Source: Myxococcus llanfairpwllgwyngyllgogerychwyrndrobwllllantysiliogogogochensis (GTDB lineage: Bacteria > Myxococcota > Myxococcia > Myxococcales > Myxococcaceae). Taken from it: 47,922 nucleotides of DNA. Below are positions 31,482 to 39,692 of this stretch, piece by piece; position 1 is the stretch's first letter; each line of letters opens with the position of its first letter. Under the pieces are notes generated by a model that made no database searches, was not told the origin of the DNA, and worked only from the letters and a program-made list of their open reading frames with translations. The position numbers and the translations under genes are program-made. The stretch lies in assembly GCF_006636215.1 (NCBI RefSeq), contig NZ_VIFM01000062.1, forward strand, positions 1 to 47,922, read 5' to 3'.

Positions 31482-33227
31482 ATGACGAGAGACCCCTACA
31501 CCCTGCGTGATTCCCTCGCGTCCGCCCTGGACGCCCTGCCCGCTCCCGAGCGCTTCCCCGAGGCGTCGGACGCGGACCTGGCCCGGCGTCTGGCCGAGCG
31601 GCTGCGCAGGGACCTGCTTCCCCGCCTGGGCTCCGCGGACGCGCCCCTGTTGCTGGTGGCCATCGCCGGTCCCAACAACGTGGGCAAGTCCACGCTCTTC
31701 AACGCGCTGGTGGGTGCGCCGCTGTCGCCCGCGAGGCCCGAGGGAGGCCTGACGAAGCAGTGCCTCGCGGCGGCCCACCCGGAGACGTGGACGGGCGCGC
31801 TGAAGGACTTCCTCACCCGTCGGTACGACACGGTGCCCGTGGCGCCGGGAGCGCTCGCGCCCGTGGACCAGCCGGGCCCCGCGGGGCGGCTGTACCTGGT
31901 GCTGGCGGACGCGGTACCGCGCGGGCTGCTCGTCATGGACACGCCGGACTTCGACAGCGTGTACCGGGAGAATCGCGAGCGCGCGGAGGCGTTGCTCGTC
32001 ACCGTGGACGTGCTCGTGTTCGTGGTGAGCCGGCAGACGTACCAGAACGCGGCGCTGGTGGACTTCCTGCGCGCAGCCGTGGGCCATGGGCGGCCGTACC
32101 TGCTCGTCTACAACGAGGCCTCGCGCGAGGAGGTGGCGCGTGGGCACCTGGACAAGCTGGCCTCTGACGTGGGCCATCCTCCGCTCGCGCGTTACCTGGC
32201 GCCGCACCAGCCCGACGTCGAGGCGGGCCTGCGGGCCCTCGCGACAGAGCCGCTGGACGGGAGTCCTCCGCTCGATGCCCTCCTGGGGGAGGCCGAGCAC
32301 GCACGGGAGCTGAAGGCCCGGGCGCTGGAGGCGTCGCTCGCGGATGCGCGGGCGGAGCTGGAGGCGGTGGCGCGCGCGTCGACTCGCGCGGCGAGCGAGC
32401 CGGAGCGGCTGCGGCAACGCCTGCGTCACGAGCTGGAAGGCGTGGGACGCGCGGCGGCGCTCAAGGCGGTGCCCGCGGACGTGCTCATCGATGCCTTCCG
32501 CGACGAGTTGGATGCGCGCAGCCAGTTCCACAAATGGGTGCGGCTGCCCTTCCGGGGACTGGCCACGGCGCTCACGTACGTGAGTCGCAAGGTGCGCCAG
32601 TCCTTCACCGGGCCGGAGCCGGAGGGCTCGCAGACGCCCTCGCGCACGGTGGACGCGACGATGACGGATGGGGTGCGGCGGCTGGTGGATGCCTTCGCGC
32701 CGGAAGTCGCCGCGTGGCGCGGAGACCCCGAGACGCGAGAGAAGCTGACCGAGGCCTTCGGGCCCGTGACGCTCGCGAAGCTGGAGGAGCCGCTGGGCTT
32801 CGAGTCCCTGCACGCTCACGCGGCGGACCGCGCCACGCTCTATGCCTACTGTCGCGAACTGGTGGCGGGCGAGCTTCAGGGAGGCATGCGCGAGGAGCTG
32901 CTCCAGGCGCTGACGACGCTGGTGTACTCGGTGCCGTCGGGCGCGGCGGCGGTGGTGACGGTGGCCACGGGCGGCTTCGGCCATGACGCGGTGGTGTGGG
33001 CGGGGACGCTGTTGTCCACGCCGCTGATGGAGCGCTTCGTGGACCTGCTGGGCGCCCAGGTGCGTGCCCGCGTCACCCGCAAGTGGGCAGACGCACATGG
33101 CGCCACGCTGGCGCGCGCGCTGGAGACGCGGTTCTTCTCGGACGTGCTGGGTCACCTGGATGGGCTGGCGGACGACTGGAACCACACCGCCGCGCGGCTG
33201 GAGGCCACGCGGGTCGAGCTTTCGTGA
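31482..33227 (+). CDS. Dynamin-like membrane GTPase
   Basis: A 581-residue GTPase. I take ATG 31482 (MTRDPYTLRD). G1 is AGPNNVGKSTLF, with GPNNVGKST at residues 63-71; G2/G3 region contains VMDTPDFDSV; the G4 position reads LLVYNEASREE instead of NKxD. The rest is long helices (about 260-480) and a hydrophobic stretch near the C-terminus (SGAAAVVTVATGGFGHDAVVWAGTLLSTPLM, about 480-520) that could insert into a membrane. Architecture and length suit bacterial dynamin-like proteins or related septin-type GTPases. It is divergent from the thioredoxin lipoprotein across about 107 bases. Role unknown. Confidence 0.78.
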   Translation: MTRDPYTLRDSLASALDALPAPERFPEASDADLARRLAERLRRDLLPRLGSADAPLLLVAIAGPNNVGKSTLFNALVGAPLSPARPEGGLTKQCLAAAHPETWTGALKDFLTRRYDTVPVAPGALAPVDQPGPAGRLYLVLADAVPRGLLVMDTPDFDSVYRENRERAEALLVTVDVLVFVVSRQTYQNAALVDFLRAAVGHGRPYLLVYNEASREEVARGHLDKLASDVGHPPLARYLAPHQPDVEAGLRALATEPLDGSPPLDALLGEAEHARELKARALEASLADARAELEAVARASTRAASEPERLRQRLRHELEGVGRAAALKAVPADVLIDAFRDELDARSQFHKWVRLPFRGLATALTYVSRKVRQSFTGPEPEGSQTPSRTVDATMTDGVRRLVDAFAPEVAAWRGDPETREKLTEAFGPVTLAKLEEPLGFESLHAHAADRATLYAYCRELVAGELQGGMREELLQALTTLVYSVPSGAAAVVTVATGGFGHDAVVWAGTLLSTPLMERFVDLLGAQVRARVTRKWADAHGATLARALETRFFSDVLGHLDGLADDWNHTAARLEATRVELS

Positions 33228-33378
33228 CGGCTGGCGGGTGGACGAGCCGTCGTCCTCCTGCTCCAACGGGCTGGGAGGCGTGCGCACTGAGACACCGAGG
33301 CGACACCGCGCGGACGGACAGGACGGATGACATTCGGTCCGTGCGTGTGCGGCGACAATGCGCCATGCTGCGAGCGTC

Positions 33379-34449
33379 ATGAATGGCTCGGACCCCGGAG
33401 CACCGGGCTCCCCACCTCCCGTCCTTTCCTTCCGCCACCTGCTGACCGACGCTGTCGGTACGTTCCTGGATGAGGCGGGGATGTCGTGCGCGCAGACGGC
33501 TGACTCCATCGGCGAGCTCATCGTCACGCTGTCGCGCTACCGCGAGGAAGGCGCCCCGCTGTTCCCCATGGCCTTCATGGGAGACGACCTGGGGCAGATG
33601 CTGGCGCTGCTGGGCGGCAAGGACCCCATCGCCATCGGCATCGGGCCCCGCTCACGCGCCACCGTCCAGCGAGCCCTCAAGCAGTGCGCGCCGTTGGGGC
33701 AGGGGCGGTGGTGGGCGCTGTACCTGCTGCGGGTGCCGGAGGGCTTCGCCTACGGCGTGTTCCGCACGGACCCGTTTCCGCTCGCGGAGTCACCGCTGGA
33801 GCGGCTGCGGCGGACGGAGGAGGCTCAGGCAGGGGTCGTGGGCGTGCTCCAGCTCGCGGACAACATGCTGGAGCTGCGCGCGGGTGGCGGGCTGTGCCGG
33901 CACGTGTACCTGTCGGGTGCGCGCGTGGAGGGGGCGTCACCGCCCGCGGTGCTCAACGAGTTGGCGGAGGCCATCACGGATGGCGTGGCGAGCGCCAGTC
34001 TGGAGCGAGCCCGAGGGTTCTTCCGGCGCGTGCTCTTCGAGGTGATGCAGTCGTCCCATGGGGCGCTGGTGGCGGTGCTGCCCCGGGAGCGCGCGGGCTC
34101 CACGCTCTTCGTGGACGGCATCATCCTGCCGCGCCCGTTGGACATCGTGGCGCTGCTGGACCGCTATCACGCGGACCCGACCGACTCGGCGGCCACGGCG
34201 GTGCGAGCCACCGGGCAGCTTTTGCGCGGGATGATGGCGACGGATGGAATCACCGTGCTTCGCGCGGACGGGTGCATCGTCGGGTACAACATCTTCGTGC
34301 GGCACCCGGAGTCGCTCGCGCATCAACCGTCCGTCGTGGGCGGAGCACGTCGGCGCACGTACGAGGTCCTGGGCGCCGCCGTCGGCACCGAGCTGACCGC
34401 CGCGTTCATCCGCTCCCAGGATGGTGACGCGGCCTGCCGTCGCGCATAG
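33379..34449 (+). CDS. DAC (DisA_N)-like sensor-type domain protein
   Basis: A 356-residue cytosolic protein (ATG 33379; an alternative ATG lies 21 bases upstream). The first 150 residues are mixed helix and strand without a known family. The C-terminal 100 residues resemble the DisA_N/diadenylate-cyclase fold: GITVLRADGCIVGYNIFV corresponds to the DGA strand, and VGGARRRTYEVLGAAVGTELTAAFIRSQDG to the GTRHRA...VSEdG end. The catalytic RHR reads RRR and the DGA is DGC, so it may bind rather than make nucleotide, like the DACNV-type sensor domains predicted in conflict systems. The resemblance is by eye, so moderate confidence. Followed by a stem-loop. Confidence 0.6.
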   Translation: MNGSDPGAPGSPPPVLSFRHLLTDAVGTFLDEAGMSCAQTADSIGELIVTLSRYREEGAPLFPMAFMGDDLGQMLALLGGKDPIAIGIGPRSRATVQRALKQCAPLGQGRWWALYLLRVPEGFAYGVFRTDPFPLAESPLERLRRTEEAQAGVVGVLQLADNMLELRAGGGLCRHVYLSGARVEGASPPAVLNELAEAITDGVASASLERARGFFRRVLFEVMQSSHGALVAVLPRERAGSTLFVDGIILPRPLDIVALLDRYHADPTDSAATAVRATGQLLRGMMATDGITVLRADGCIVGYNIFVRHPESLAHQPSVVGGARRRTYEVLGAAVGTELTAAFIRSQDGDAACRRA

Positions 34450-34480
34450 CAATTCCTTCCACTGCCTATCCACAGCGCCT

Positions 34481-34508
34481 GGTCTGGCCGACAATCATTT
34501 GTCAGACC
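34481..34508 (+). terminator. Interrupted stem-loop after the DAC-like gene
   Basis: GGTCT (34481-34485) pairs with AGACC (34504-34508) and GACAA (34490-34494) with TTGTC (34499-34503), with a 4-base bulge on one side and a TCAT loop. It lies 31 bases after the stop and before a promoter-sized gap. Candidate terminator. Confidence 0.5.
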
Positions 34509-34574
34509 GCCGCGAAACCGTCGTCTCTTCAACAGCCACCCAGCCATTTCAGAGACACGTGGCGGAAAGTCAAA

Positions 34575-36026
34575 GTGAAATCTCCCAGTGACAGCTCTCC
34601 CCACCAGCGCTCGAACGCGTCCACCAAGACCGGGCTTCTGGTGGGTATCTGCCTTGCCACGTTCCTGACCGCCCGGATCGCTGAAGCCTCATGCCCCGAA
34701 GGACAGACAACAACCTGCACCTTCGAAGGATGTGCGGGAACTTCAACATGCAGCAACAGGGAGTGGAGTGAGTGTGCGCCCACCCCGGCCTGCTACGAGA
34801 CGCCGCCCATGGGTCTCCGGTACGTGACGAGCGGGATTGGGGCAGGCAAGGAGAAAACCGTCGTGGGCGTCCCAGACGCCGCCACGACAGACCCGTTCCC
34901 CACGTATCTATTTACCCAGGCGCAAAAGAGTCTGACTTTCACTGCGACCGCGGAAGACCCCAATCGGGGAGTCAAATCCGTCAAACTCACCGGCGAGCTC
35001 ACTGTCTGGTGCATGTCGCCTCGCCGCAGTGTCTACAGCACCGAGACGCGCTCGGCGCAGACGTTCCCTCTCTCGAATGAGAACAGCGCCGCGACAGCCT
35101 CTCCCTCGCGCACCGTCTCCCTCGCAGCGACGTTCAAGTCGTATACGGAGGAGACCCGCTGCGCGCCCGGCCTTTTGCCCTACCGCATCGACCTCGCGCT
35201 CACGGCACAGGCCACCGACGGCAACAACAACGTCCTGAAGACGCCACTGCGCCGGTATGTGTTCGTCCAGTCATTCAAGGTCGCGACATTCAACATCCGC
35301 AACGGCAAGAACATGGCGAACCAGGACAGTGCCGACATGCTCGCCATGTACTTGGAACCCGATCACAGAGTGGACATTGTCCTCTTTCAGGAGACCAGCG
35401 AAGACACCGTTTCACGTCTCCTGATGCAGCCCTGGCTCCGAGAGCTCTCTCGATACCGAGCCCTCTCTGGGAACAATGATCTGGCCATCTTCAGCAGGTT
35501 CCCCATCGCGCAGAACGTGGTGGTCCCTTTTTCGCAGCCACTCAGGGACTACGTTCATCGATGGCACTACGTGGTGATGGACATGGGCGGATTCAATCCT
35601 CGGATTGCGAATCTTCATCTCATCGCGACCAGCGTCGCAGAGGAACGAGACCTGAATGAATTCACCTATCGCCGACAGGAAATGGATGAAGTGATGTTGG
35701 TGATGCGTCCGCCAGGCCCTCCCTCCATCATCGCGGGTGACTTCAATGCGCCCGTCTACAAAGACGACCCGCCCTATACCTACATTCGCGCGGAATGGGA
35801 CTCCCTCTACTTTCAACCACCGTACAAGCATTTCTGCATGGTGGCGGGCTGCGAGGTGACGCCGGAGCTTCTGCCCCGCTACAACCTTGACCAGATCTGG
35901 CTGGGGATGAGCACGCCGGGGTTCGCGATTGTCGACGCCTACACGGCTTTCGATGAGCCCATCTACGAACCCACGTTCCTCTCGGACCACCGCATGCAGG
36001 TGGTCCGCGTGCACATCAAGGAATAG
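34575..36026 (+). CDS. Secreted endonuclease/exonuclease/phosphatase family protein
   Basis: A 483-residue exported protein; GTG 34575 gives a signal with core LLVGICLATFLTARIAEA ending near residue 38. Residues 39-80 are Cys-rich (CPEGQTTTCTFEGCAGTSTC). Residues about 85-230 are a beta-rich domain. The C-terminal half is an EEP fold: KVATFNIRNGKN (Asn), DIVLFQETSED (Glu), the NLHLIAT strand, IIAGDFNAPVYKD (Asp/Asn) and the terminal FLSDHRMQVV (Asp-His). Family members are metal-dependent nucleases, sphingomyelinases or inositol phosphatases. Codon use is visibly AT-richer than flanking genes (55% GC counted over 35521-35640), suggesting transfer. Substrate is unresolved. Confidence 0.85.
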   Translation: MKSPSDSSPHQRSNASTKTGLLVGICLATFLTARIAEASCPEGQTTTCTFEGCAGTSTCSNREWSECAPTPACYETPPMGLRYVTSGIGAGKEKTVVGVPDAATTDPFPTYLFTQAQKSLTFTATAEDPNRGVKSVKLTGELTVWCMSPRRSVYSTETRSAQTFPLSNENSAATASPSRTVSLAATFKSYTEETRCAPGLLPYRIDLALTAQATDGNNNVLKTPLRRYVFVQSFKVATFNIRNGKNMANQDSADMLAMYLEPDHRVDIVLFQETSEDTVSRLLMQPWLRELSRYRALSGNNDLAIFSRFPIAQNVVVPFSQPLRDYVHRWHYVVMDMGGFNPRIANLHLIATSVAEERDLNEFTYRRQEMDEVMLVMRPPGPPSIIAGDFNAPVYKDDPPYTYIRAEWDSLYFQPPYKHFCMVAGCEVTPELLPRYNLDQIWLGMSTPGFAIVDAYTAFDEPIYEPTFLSDHRMQVVRVHIKE

Positions 36027-36035
36027 TGGGGACAG

Positions 36036-36050
36036 AGGGCGTCGCGCCCT
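36036..36050 (+). terminator. Stem-loop after the secreted EEP gene
   Basis: Perfect 6-base-pair AGGGCG/CGCCCT stem with a TCG loop, 10 bases after the stop. A second hairpin, TTCTCCT/AGGAGAA, lies at 36071-36089 before the glycosyltransferase start. No T-run follows either, so termination is plausible but not certain. Confidence 0.45.
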
Positions 36051-36111
36051 GCTCCCGGTATGAGCCTCGGTTCTCCTCGAAAAGGAGAAGAACCCATGGT
36101 GTGCTGGAGCC

Positions 36112-37227
36112 ATGAACTTCGTCTTCGTGGGTACCAGCCTTGGCGCCCGGGGAACAGAGACCCACCTGGTCAGCCTGGTGCGCGCAATGGCCCAGGCTGG
36201 CCACGGGGTGGTCACCGTCGCGCGAGAGGGGGGCTTCATCGCCAGGGAGTTGGAGTCCCATGGGCTCGCCGTCGAGCCCGGCGTCTTCCGAAACGCGGCG
36301 GATGTGAGGGGGATGCGCAGCGTGCTGCGCGCCATCCGCCGTACGCGGCCCCAGTGGTTGGTGGGCAGCTTCGGACATGAGTACTGGCCGCTGCTGATGC
36401 TGGGGGGGATGACCGGCACACCGGTCGCGCTCTTCCGCCATCTCAACAGCCGACTCAAGCCTATGTCCCGCCTGCTGCTACCCCGCTGGGCGCACCGATT
36501 CATCGCGGTCTCGGAGTCCATGCGCTCGAATCTGGTAGAGCAAGGTGTTGCCTTCGAACGGGTTCGGCTCCTCTACAATCCGTTGGACGTTGGCTACTTC
36601 CGCCCAGATGAAGAACGAAGGGCGGAGGCGCGTCGCGCTCTTGGAGTGAGCGCTGACGAAGTGCTCATCGGATTCGTTGGCGCGCTGAAGCCAGAAAAGG
36701 GAGCGTTCCGACTGGCCGAGGCCCTGAATCAGGCCATGCCACTTCGACCTGGGCTGCGCGCACTTTGGGTGGGCGAGGAGGCAGCGCATCCGCGATTGAG
36801 AGCGGCTCTTGCGCCAGAGTTCCACCACCGACACCTCCTGCGCGGATGGACGAGCGATATGCGCTCCCTCTATGCCGCCATGGACGTAGCCACCATGCCA
36901 TCTGAGTGGATGGAACCCTTCGGGCGTGTCTCCATCGAGGCCCAGGCGTGCGGAGTCCCAGTGCTCGCCAGCCGCATTGGAGGATTGCCAGAAACCCTGC
37001 GGGAGGGAGAGACCGGTGGACTGGTGCCTCCTGGAGACGTCGCGGCCTGGCGTGACGCACTGCTGAACATGGCTGACATGACGCCAGCTCGTCGGCGGGC
37101 GATGGGGGAAGCAGGGGCTCGATTCGTTCGAGAGCGCTTTGCCGCCGAGCGCATCGTGGAGGAGTTCTTATCGATGCTAGAGCCGACTGGAGCCGGCCCC
37201 GCAGGTCGCCTGGGCCCTGGGGCCTGA
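36112..37227 (+). CDS. Glycosyltransferase, GT4 family
   Basis: A 371-residue GT-B enzyme. The N-terminal domain has the start MNFVFVGTSLGARGTETHLVSLVRAM (acceptor side), and the C-terminal donor-binding domain has IGFVGALKPEKGAFRLAEAL and the GT4 signature MEPFGRVSIEAQACGVPVLASRIGGLPE with the conserved Glu pair, then VPPGDVAAWRDALL. It transfers a sugar from a nucleotide-sugar, probably to a polysaccharide, lipid or protein on the cytosolic face of the membrane. It lies 85 bases after the EEP gene, in the same lower-GC stretch, and 218 bases before traA. A role in modifying surface polysaccharide next to TraA is only a guess. Confidence 0.88.
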   Translation: MNFVFVGTSLGARGTETHLVSLVRAMAQAGHGVVTVAREGGFIARELESHGLAVEPGVFRNAADVRGMRSVLRAIRRTRPQWLVGSFGHEYWPLLMLGGMTGTPVALFRHLNSRLKPMSRLLLPRWAHRFIAVSESMRSNLVEQGVAFERVRLLYNPLDVGYFRPDEERRAEARRALGVSADEVLIGFVGALKPEKGAFRLAEALNQAMPLRPGLRALWVGEEAAHPRLRAALAPEFHHRHLLRGWTSDMRSLYAAMDVATMPSEWMEPFGRVSIEAQACGVPVLASRIGGLPETLREGETGGLVPPGDVAAWRDALLNMADMTPARRRAMGEAGARFVRERFAAERIVEEFLSMLEPTGAGPAGRLGPGA

Positions 37228-37298
37228 CGCCGGGCGTTCCGAGGACCGAACCGGCCAGTAGGGGTCTTGCGCACACGACGCCGGGCCGGGATTTTCGG

Positions 37299-37351
37299 GC
37301 TGTTCTGGATAACAGCTGCAACCTGTGTCGGTAGAGGCACAGGTTTGCTGT
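37299..37351 (+). promoter_or_regulatory. Alternative stem-loops in the traA leader
   Basis: Three elements compete. GCTGTT (37299-37304) pairs with AACAGC (37311-37316) around a 6-base loop. AACCTGTG (37320-37327) pairs perfectly with CACAGGTT (37338-37345). ACAGC (37312-37316) can instead pair with GCTGT (37347-37351), extending the second hairpin to 13 base pairs. The first and the extended second structure are mutually exclusive. The element may be only a terminator for the glycosyltransferase gene or may regulate traA. Confidence 0.45.
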
Positions 37352-37445
37352 CCGGAGACTGACCTCTCACGTCACATGGCACCGTGGACGCACAGATGGC
37401 CGGAGAATTGAGTTTGTCAGAGGCTTCCAGCATGCTGGCGCGGCC

Positions 37446-39692
37446 TTGAAATCCCCCTTGTTCCGCATCGCGCGATTCGCGCTCGCTGCCCTCGCGGTGT
37501 GCCTCGTGGCCCCCTCTGCGTGGGCCCAGAAGCTACCGGACGTCACCGTCGCCGGTCCGCCTATTGCCCCCGCGTTGAGCGAGAGCGGCCAGGGCCTGTG
37601 CGTTGCGTCCAACGTGTGGACGCGGACCTTGGGCGAGTTCCCGCAGACGCGGGGTACGTACCTCGACGTCATCAATGGGTACTTCGAGGAGCCGGTCAGC
37701 AAGCAGAACCGCGTCACGACCGTGATGCGCACGCCGTTCGATCTGTCGAACAACCTCAACGATGGTCGCACGCTGAGCTATGGCGACTTCGTGGGCCAAG
37801 TCTCGGCCCCAGGATGCTCAACTGGTGGCTGCAGTTTCAACGTCATCAACGACGGGGACGCATTCACCCCGTTCGTTTCACGCTTCCGCGGCTACTTGAA
37901 TGTCCCTCCTAGCCTCGCGGGCCAGACACTGCATCTTGGGTATTACGCGGACGACGCAGTCAGTCTCGTCATTTACGACCGCATTCAATCCTATACGGTC
38001 ATCAACCGGCCGCCTCAGCTAGGCGCCCCCACCTGGCGAACCACCAACAGCGTGACCTTCTCGCAGGCGGGTCTCTACGCCGTGGAGGTTCTGTATGCGC
38101 AGGTGACGGAGCACGCCGCGCTCGAGATGTCTCTGTTCACCGGGCCCTTCACGGACTTCGAGCGAGCCGCCAATCAGCCGCCGATCATCAACCTGTACAG
38201 CTCCAACTTCCAACTGCTCCAGCCCGCCCAGTTCTTCCAGACGGAGAACGGCATCCCGTCCTATTCGACGGACCCCAATCGCTGCGAGCAGTGCAGCCGC
38301 TCCAACGTCAACGCCCCCAACAACGGCGGCTGTGATCCCTATTACCACTGCAACGCCGCGGCCCTGTGCGCCCCTTGCGACTCCTCGCTCCGCTGCGGCG
38401 CGGCCTGCTCTCCCTGCGGTCAATCCACGCCCCTCTGCGCCAACATCAACGGCAACACCCAATGCGTGCAGTGCACGGACGATAGCCAGTGCCCCAACGG
38501 CCGCTGCGACCTGATCGACAACACCTGCCGAGGCTGCAACGGCGACGACGACTGCCCGACCAACGGACGCTGCGACCTGAGCGACAACACGTGCCGGGGC
38601 TGCAACGACGACAACGACTGCCCGAACACCGGCCGCTGTGACCTCGGAACGAACCAGTGCTCGGGCTGCAACGACGACGCGGATTGCCCGGGCGCCGTCT
38701 GCGACGAGCCCACCGCCACCTGCGTCCCGTGCACCGACGATGAGCACTGCCCCGATGGCCAGGTCTGCGCGACCGACATCAACCAGTGCCGCGAGTGCAA
38801 TGACGATTCGCAGTGTGTCCGCGGTGAAGTCTGCACCAATCACCAGTGCGCCCCCTGCGCCACCGATGACCAGTGCGCCGGCAACTCCTGCAACTGCTGC
38901 CCCAATGGCACCCAGTGCTCCGCACTGACCGCCGGCGGGTCTCCCTCCTGCGTCGAGTGCACCACCGATGACCAGTGCGCCGACGGCCAGAAGTGCGATC
39001 CGCTCAACGGCACCTGCGTCACCACGCTGCCCGAGTGCAACACCGCCGATGCCTGCGGCCCCGCCTGCGCCAAGTGCCCTGGCGAGCGCCCCTTCTGCCT
39101 CGACGGCGAGGTCTGCGTTCAGTGCCGCACCGACCTGGAATGTGGCGACGGCCAGTTCTGTCTCAGCGGCGAGTGCAGCACCTGCACCACCGACCGCCAC
39201 TGCGGCTCGCGCTGCGAAGCCTGCGATACCGACGCCCCCTTCTGTCTGTCGGACGGCTCGGTCCAGAACAGCACCTGCGTCGGCTGCAGGAGCAATGACG
39301 ACTGCGGCAGCGGCCAGTGCAACCCCACGACGCGCACCTGTGAGAACGCCGGCGCCTGCGCGGTGACCTGTGACGCGGGCCTCGTCTGCGATGGCGAAGC
39401 CTGCGTCCAATGTTTCGCCGACGCGCACTGCCCCTGCGGCGGCACCTGCGACCTCACCAACAACACCTGCTCCTCTTCGTGCGACGACAGCGGCGACTGC
39501 CTCGGCGTCCAGCACTGCTCGGCCAAGACGCAGGAGTGCGAGCGAGGCCGACGCAAGCCCGGCACCGACCCGCAGGGCGGCGCCTTCTGCTGCGGCACCG
39601 CCGCCGATGCCACTCCGGCTGGCAGCGCCACCATCCTCGTCCTGCTCGCCGCGGGCCTCCTGCTCCTCCGCTCCCAGCGCCGCGTCCGATGA
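37446..39692 (+). CDS. traA: TraA, polymorphic outer-membrane-exchange receptor
   Basis: A 748-residue surface protein. The frame's only usable start is a TTG at 37446 without a clear Shine-Dalgarno; it opens a proper signal (...APSAWA, cleavage near residue 27). Residues about 45-265 form a PA14-like beta domain, the variable, partner-recognising part of TraA. Residues about 279-705 are Cys-rich repeats, several of the form CxGCNDDxDCPxxGRCDL. The end has a MYXO-CTERM-like tag: Cys715-Cys716, a hydrophobic segment (ILVLLAAGLLLL) and a short Arg tail. In Myxococcus xanthus TraA recognises kin by homotypic binding and, with TraB, drives fusion and exchange of outer-membrane lipids and lipoproteins. 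traB overlaps its stop (ATGA). Confidence 0.93.
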   Translation: MKSPLFRIARFALAALAVCLVAPSAWAQKLPDVTVAGPPIAPALSESGQGLCVASNVWTRTLGEFPQTRGTYLDVINGYFEEPVSKQNRVTTVMRTPFDLSNNLNDGRTLSYGDFVGQVSAPGCSTGGCSFNVINDGDAFTPFVSRFRGYLNVPPSLAGQTLHLGYYADDAVSLVIYDRIQSYTVINRPPQLGAPTWRTTNSVTFSQAGLYAVEVLYAQVTEHAALEMSLFTGPFTDFERAANQPPIINLYSSNFQLLQPAQFFQTENGIPSYSTDPNRCEQCSRSNVNAPNNGGCDPYYHCNAAALCAPCDSSLRCGAACSPCGQSTPLCANINGNTQCVQCTDDSQCPNGRCDLIDNTCRGCNGDDDCPTNGRCDLSDNTCRGCNDDNDCPNTGRCDLGTNQCSGCNDDADCPGAVCDEPTATCVPCTDDEHCPDGQVCATDINQCRECNDDSQCVRGEVCTNHQCAPCATDDQCAGNSCNCCPNGTQCSALTAGGSPSCVECTTDDQCADGQKCDPLNGTCVTTLPECNTADACGPACAKCPGERPFCLDGEVCVQCRTDLECGDGQFCLSGECSTCTTDRHCGSRCEACDTDAPFCLSDGSVQNSTCVGCRSNDDCGSGQCNPTTRTCENAGACAVTCDAGLVCDGEACVQCFADAHCPCGGTCDLTNNTCSSSCDDSGDCLGVQHCSAKTQECERGRRKPGTDPQGGAFCCGTAADATPAGSATILVLLAAGLLLLRSQRRVR
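38463..38850 (+). repeat. Cys-rich tandem repeats in TraA
   Basis: Six units of about 20-23 residues with the pattern C-x-x-C-N/T-D/G-D-x-D/E-C-P-x-x-G-x-C-D run from about residue 340 of TraA. The first three share the CRGCN...GRCDL core almost exactly. They form part of the disulphide-rich stalk, and near-identical codons make the DNA repetitive. Confidence 0.75.

Noticed and set aside
38463..38850. CRISPR-like short repeat array
   Set aside because: The repeats are coding Cys-rich units in traA with no spacers of constant size and no cas genes.
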